64,000 nt of DNA from positions 819,333 through 883,332 of the forward strand of contig NZ_KB903813.1 in the NCBI RefSeq assembly GCF_000379825.1, written 5' to 3'. The position numbers and the translations under genes were made by a program. The stretch comes from Longispora albida DSM 44784 (GTDB taxonomy: Bacteria > Actinomycetota > Actinomycetes > Mycobacteriales > Micromonosporaceae). This document shows positions 62,717 to 64,000 of this stretch, one piece after another. The number at the start of each line of letters is the position of its first letter. The stretch's first letter is position 1. A model generated the notes under the pieces. The model saw nothing but the letters and a program-made list of their open reading frames with translations. It had not been told where the DNA came from and did no database searches.

Positions 62717-62905
62717 CCCGGCAGTGCCGCTTACGGCCCTGTCAGTGCCGCTGAGGTGCCGCATTTCCTAACCGAAGCGGCACGGGTGTTTTCCCAGCTC
62801 AACCCTTCTCCGTGCCGGATAGTGCCGGAGATTCCTAGAGGTTGGTTCTCACACAGGAACAGAAGAGAAACAACCTCCGGAACGATCGGCACTGTCTGGC
62901 ACGGC
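62656..62905. repeat. GTGCCGC/GCGGCAC iteron-like cluster, candidate element origin
   Basis: Seven copies of GCGGCAC or its complement GTGCCGC within 130 bp (three direct AGCGGCAC at 62656, 62669 and 62681, GTGCCGC at 62724, 62745 and 62756, AGCGGCAC at 62776), then four degenerate ones (GTGCCGG at 62812 and 62822, CGGCAC at 62887, GGCACGG at 62899). Most lie in the gap after the primase-helicase gene. A GGTTGGTTCTC / GAGAAACAACC hairpin (about 62840-62875, one mismatch) lies among them. The gap 62717-62924 has no gene. Confidence 0.55.
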
Positions 62906-62924
62906 CCTCCCCGAGAGGCTCACC

Positions 62925-63446
62925 GTGTCCGATCACCTCATCACCACCCAGGTACTACCCGGCCCGTGCCCGCGCTGCCGCGAGCTGGTGCTCACCGGCA
63001 TCGCCGAAGGCGTCCCCGTGCACGCGACCACGCAGCCCCTCGGCCGCGACGGGATACTCGCCGCCCTCGTCGCCGGGCGCTCGACGTACGTGCTCCAGCG
63101 CGGCGAGCTGGTGCGGCTCGACGCGACCCGAACCGCGCTCGGCGGCCCGGTCGTCGCCGATCACCGTTGCGGCGAGGCGCTTCCGGCCGCCCCGCCCGTG
63201 CCGCCACCCCGGGCAGCCCCGGCCGCGGTCCCGTACATCTCCCGGAACGCGAGCAGGGTCCGCGAGCATCTGCTCGCCCACGGCCCGGACCTCACCACCG
63301 GGGTAGCCGTGCGCCTCGGGCTGTCGATCGAGACGGCCGAAAACCTGCTCCGCCGCCTGGTCGCCGCCGGGCAGGCCGAGCGCATCGCGGGCGTGATCCC
63401 CGCCCCTTGGCGCGCTGTCGCCGCCGACCAGATCCCGCCCTACTGA
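62925..63446 (+). CDS. Zinc-ribbon plus winged-helix protein of the element
   Basis: 173 aa from GTG 62925 (GAGAGG upstream). Cys pair CPRCRE near residue 15 and HRCGE near 80 suggest a zinc ribbon with possibly shared ligands; the C-terminal 60 residues (REHLLAHGPDLTTGVAVRLGLSIETAENLLRRLVAAGQAERIAG) are a winged helix-turn-helix. It may be a DNA-binding regulator or replication accessory. Family not recognised. Confidence 0.65.
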   Translation: MSDHLITTQVLPGPCPRCRELVLTGIAEGVPVHATTQPLGRDGILAALVAGRSTYVLQRGELVRLDATRTALGGPVVADHRCGEALPAAPPVPPPRAAPAAVPYISRNASRVREHLLAHGPDLTTGVAVRLGLSIETAENLLRRLVAAGQAERIAGVIPAPWRAVAADQIPPY

Positions 63447-63462
63447 ACAGGAGGCAAACCCC

Positions 63463-63900
63463 TTGTCCGAACTCATTGCCTCGATTTACGCCTTCGGTGA
63501 CCCGGCTCCACAAGGGAGCCTCAAGCACGTTGGGGGCGGCAGGCTCGTCGACTCGTCCCGGCGTCTCCGGCCGTGGCGGCAGCTCGTCACCGCCGCCGCC
63601 CGCGACGCCCTCGCCGAGCAGGGCCGCACCGAGCCGTTCCTCGGCCCCGTACAGGTCCTCGCCGTGCTCACGGTGCCGAAACCCAAGTCGGCCCCCAAGC
63701 GCATCCAGACGTGGCCGAGCAAGCGGCCCGATGTCGACAAGCTCGCCCGCGCGATTCTCGACGCCCTCACCGATGCCGGGGTGTGGCACGACGACGCGCA
63801 GGTCATCGAACTGACCGCGTGCAAGACGTACCCCGACGAACACCCTCTCGCGCTCCCGACCACCGGGGCGTACATCCAGATTTGGAGCGTGACCGAGTGA
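63463..63900 (+). CDS. rusA: RusA-type Holliday junction resolvase
   Basis: 145 aa from TTG 63463, after an AGGAGG ribosome-binding site. RusA signature: KRPDVDKLARAILDALTDAGVWHDDAQVIEL, with the Asp residues of DVDKL and the DD of HDDAQV forming the metal site, plus an N-terminal PxPQGSLK substrate loop. RusA resolves four-way junctions during phage recombination. Its stop overlaps the following start as GTGA. This is typical of prophage replication modules. Confidence 0.9.
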   Translation: MSELIASIYAFGDPAPQGSLKHVGGGRLVDSSRRLRPWRQLVTAAARDALAEQGRTEPFLGPVQVLAVLTVPKPKSAPKRIQTWPSKRPDVDKLARAILDALTDAGVWHDDAQVIELTACKTYPDEHPLALPTTGAYIQIWSVTE

Positions 63901-64000
63901 AGATCCCCACGATGGTGTACTGCGTCTCGCCGCGCTGCCAGCGCACCGACGACAAAGTCGACCTCAACCCGCGACCGGCCGCCCCGGGGTTCCTGCTGTG
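63897..64000 (+). CDS. Start of an element protein with a Cys-pair N-terminus (partial)
   Basis: GTG 63897 opens a frame to the window edge (34 residues seen) overlapping the RusA stop by 4 bp. VYCVSPRCQRTDDKVDL near the start suggests a zinc-binding N-terminus. Not recognised. Confidence 0.5.
   Translation, partial: MKIPTMVYCVSPRCQRTDDKVDLNPRPAAPGFLL

Noticed and set aside
62756-63814. 352-codon rightward frame overlapping the zinc-ribbon and RusA genes
   Set aside because: Out of frame with two genes that have recognisable features; Arg/Pro-rich composition only.

Overview
The window is high-GC DNA with many GTG and TTG starts, many 4-bp ATGA/GTGA gene overlaps, Tat and lipoprotein signals, PVTG-type sorting signals, RipA-like NlpC/P60 hydrolases and a HrdB/SigB-like sigma factor. 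This suggests a filamentous actinomycete; Pseudonocardiales is a guess from style, not shown by any marker here. About 54 kb is chromosomal and the last 10 kb is the left part of an integrated phage-like element that runs off the right edge.

Layout. 1-5.6 kb: end of a polysaccharide operon (GT4 and GT2 glycosyltransferases, then a 1.2-kaa GT-C-like membrane protein). 5.6-39.8 kb: a large surface-protein island. It holds two giant repeat proteins (about 2430 and 3430 aa) ending in xPVTG sorting signals, two secreted seven-blade RCC1 proteins, four proteins sharing one small beta-sandwich domain of DUF11 type (two end in a membrane anchor and tail, two are fused to LytM/M23 peptidases), a secreted metallophosphoesterase, a DUF4352 protein and a channel that looks like a bacterial pentameric ligand-gated ion channel. 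A three-gene operon (beta-helix lipoprotein, duplicated-domain lipoprotein, DyP peroxidase) lies inside it. The order RCC1 - (other genes) - DUF11/TM - divergent giant protein occurs twice, so the island looks like a duplicated and diverged surface system.

39.8-53.3 kb: ordinary chromosomal genes: alpha/beta hydrolase, secreted beta-propeller, membrane protein, FAD/NAD(P)-binding protein, EamA transporter, group 2 sigma factor, two NlpC/P60 hydrolases (one behind a clear c-di-AMP ydaO-type riboswitch), lipase-like hydrolase plus YdjM-like membrane protein, NTF2-like protein, M20 dipeptidase, SMI1/KNR4 protein and tRNA-Arg(TCT).

53.9-64.0 kb: tyrosine integrase, a leftward repressor candidate made of two tandem HTH domains, then a rightward early/replication operon: LexA-like winged helix, small protein, Cas4/RecB-like Fe-S nuclease, unknown, C5 DNA methyltransferase, primase-SF3 helicase, an iteron-like GTGCCGC cluster, zinc-ribbon/wHTH protein and RusA resolvase.

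The best candidates for something undescribed are the duplicated surface island with its channel and anchored LytM peptidases, the 17 alternating two-type repeats of the larger giant protein, and a strongly over-represented CCACWGTGG palindrome spread across the window.
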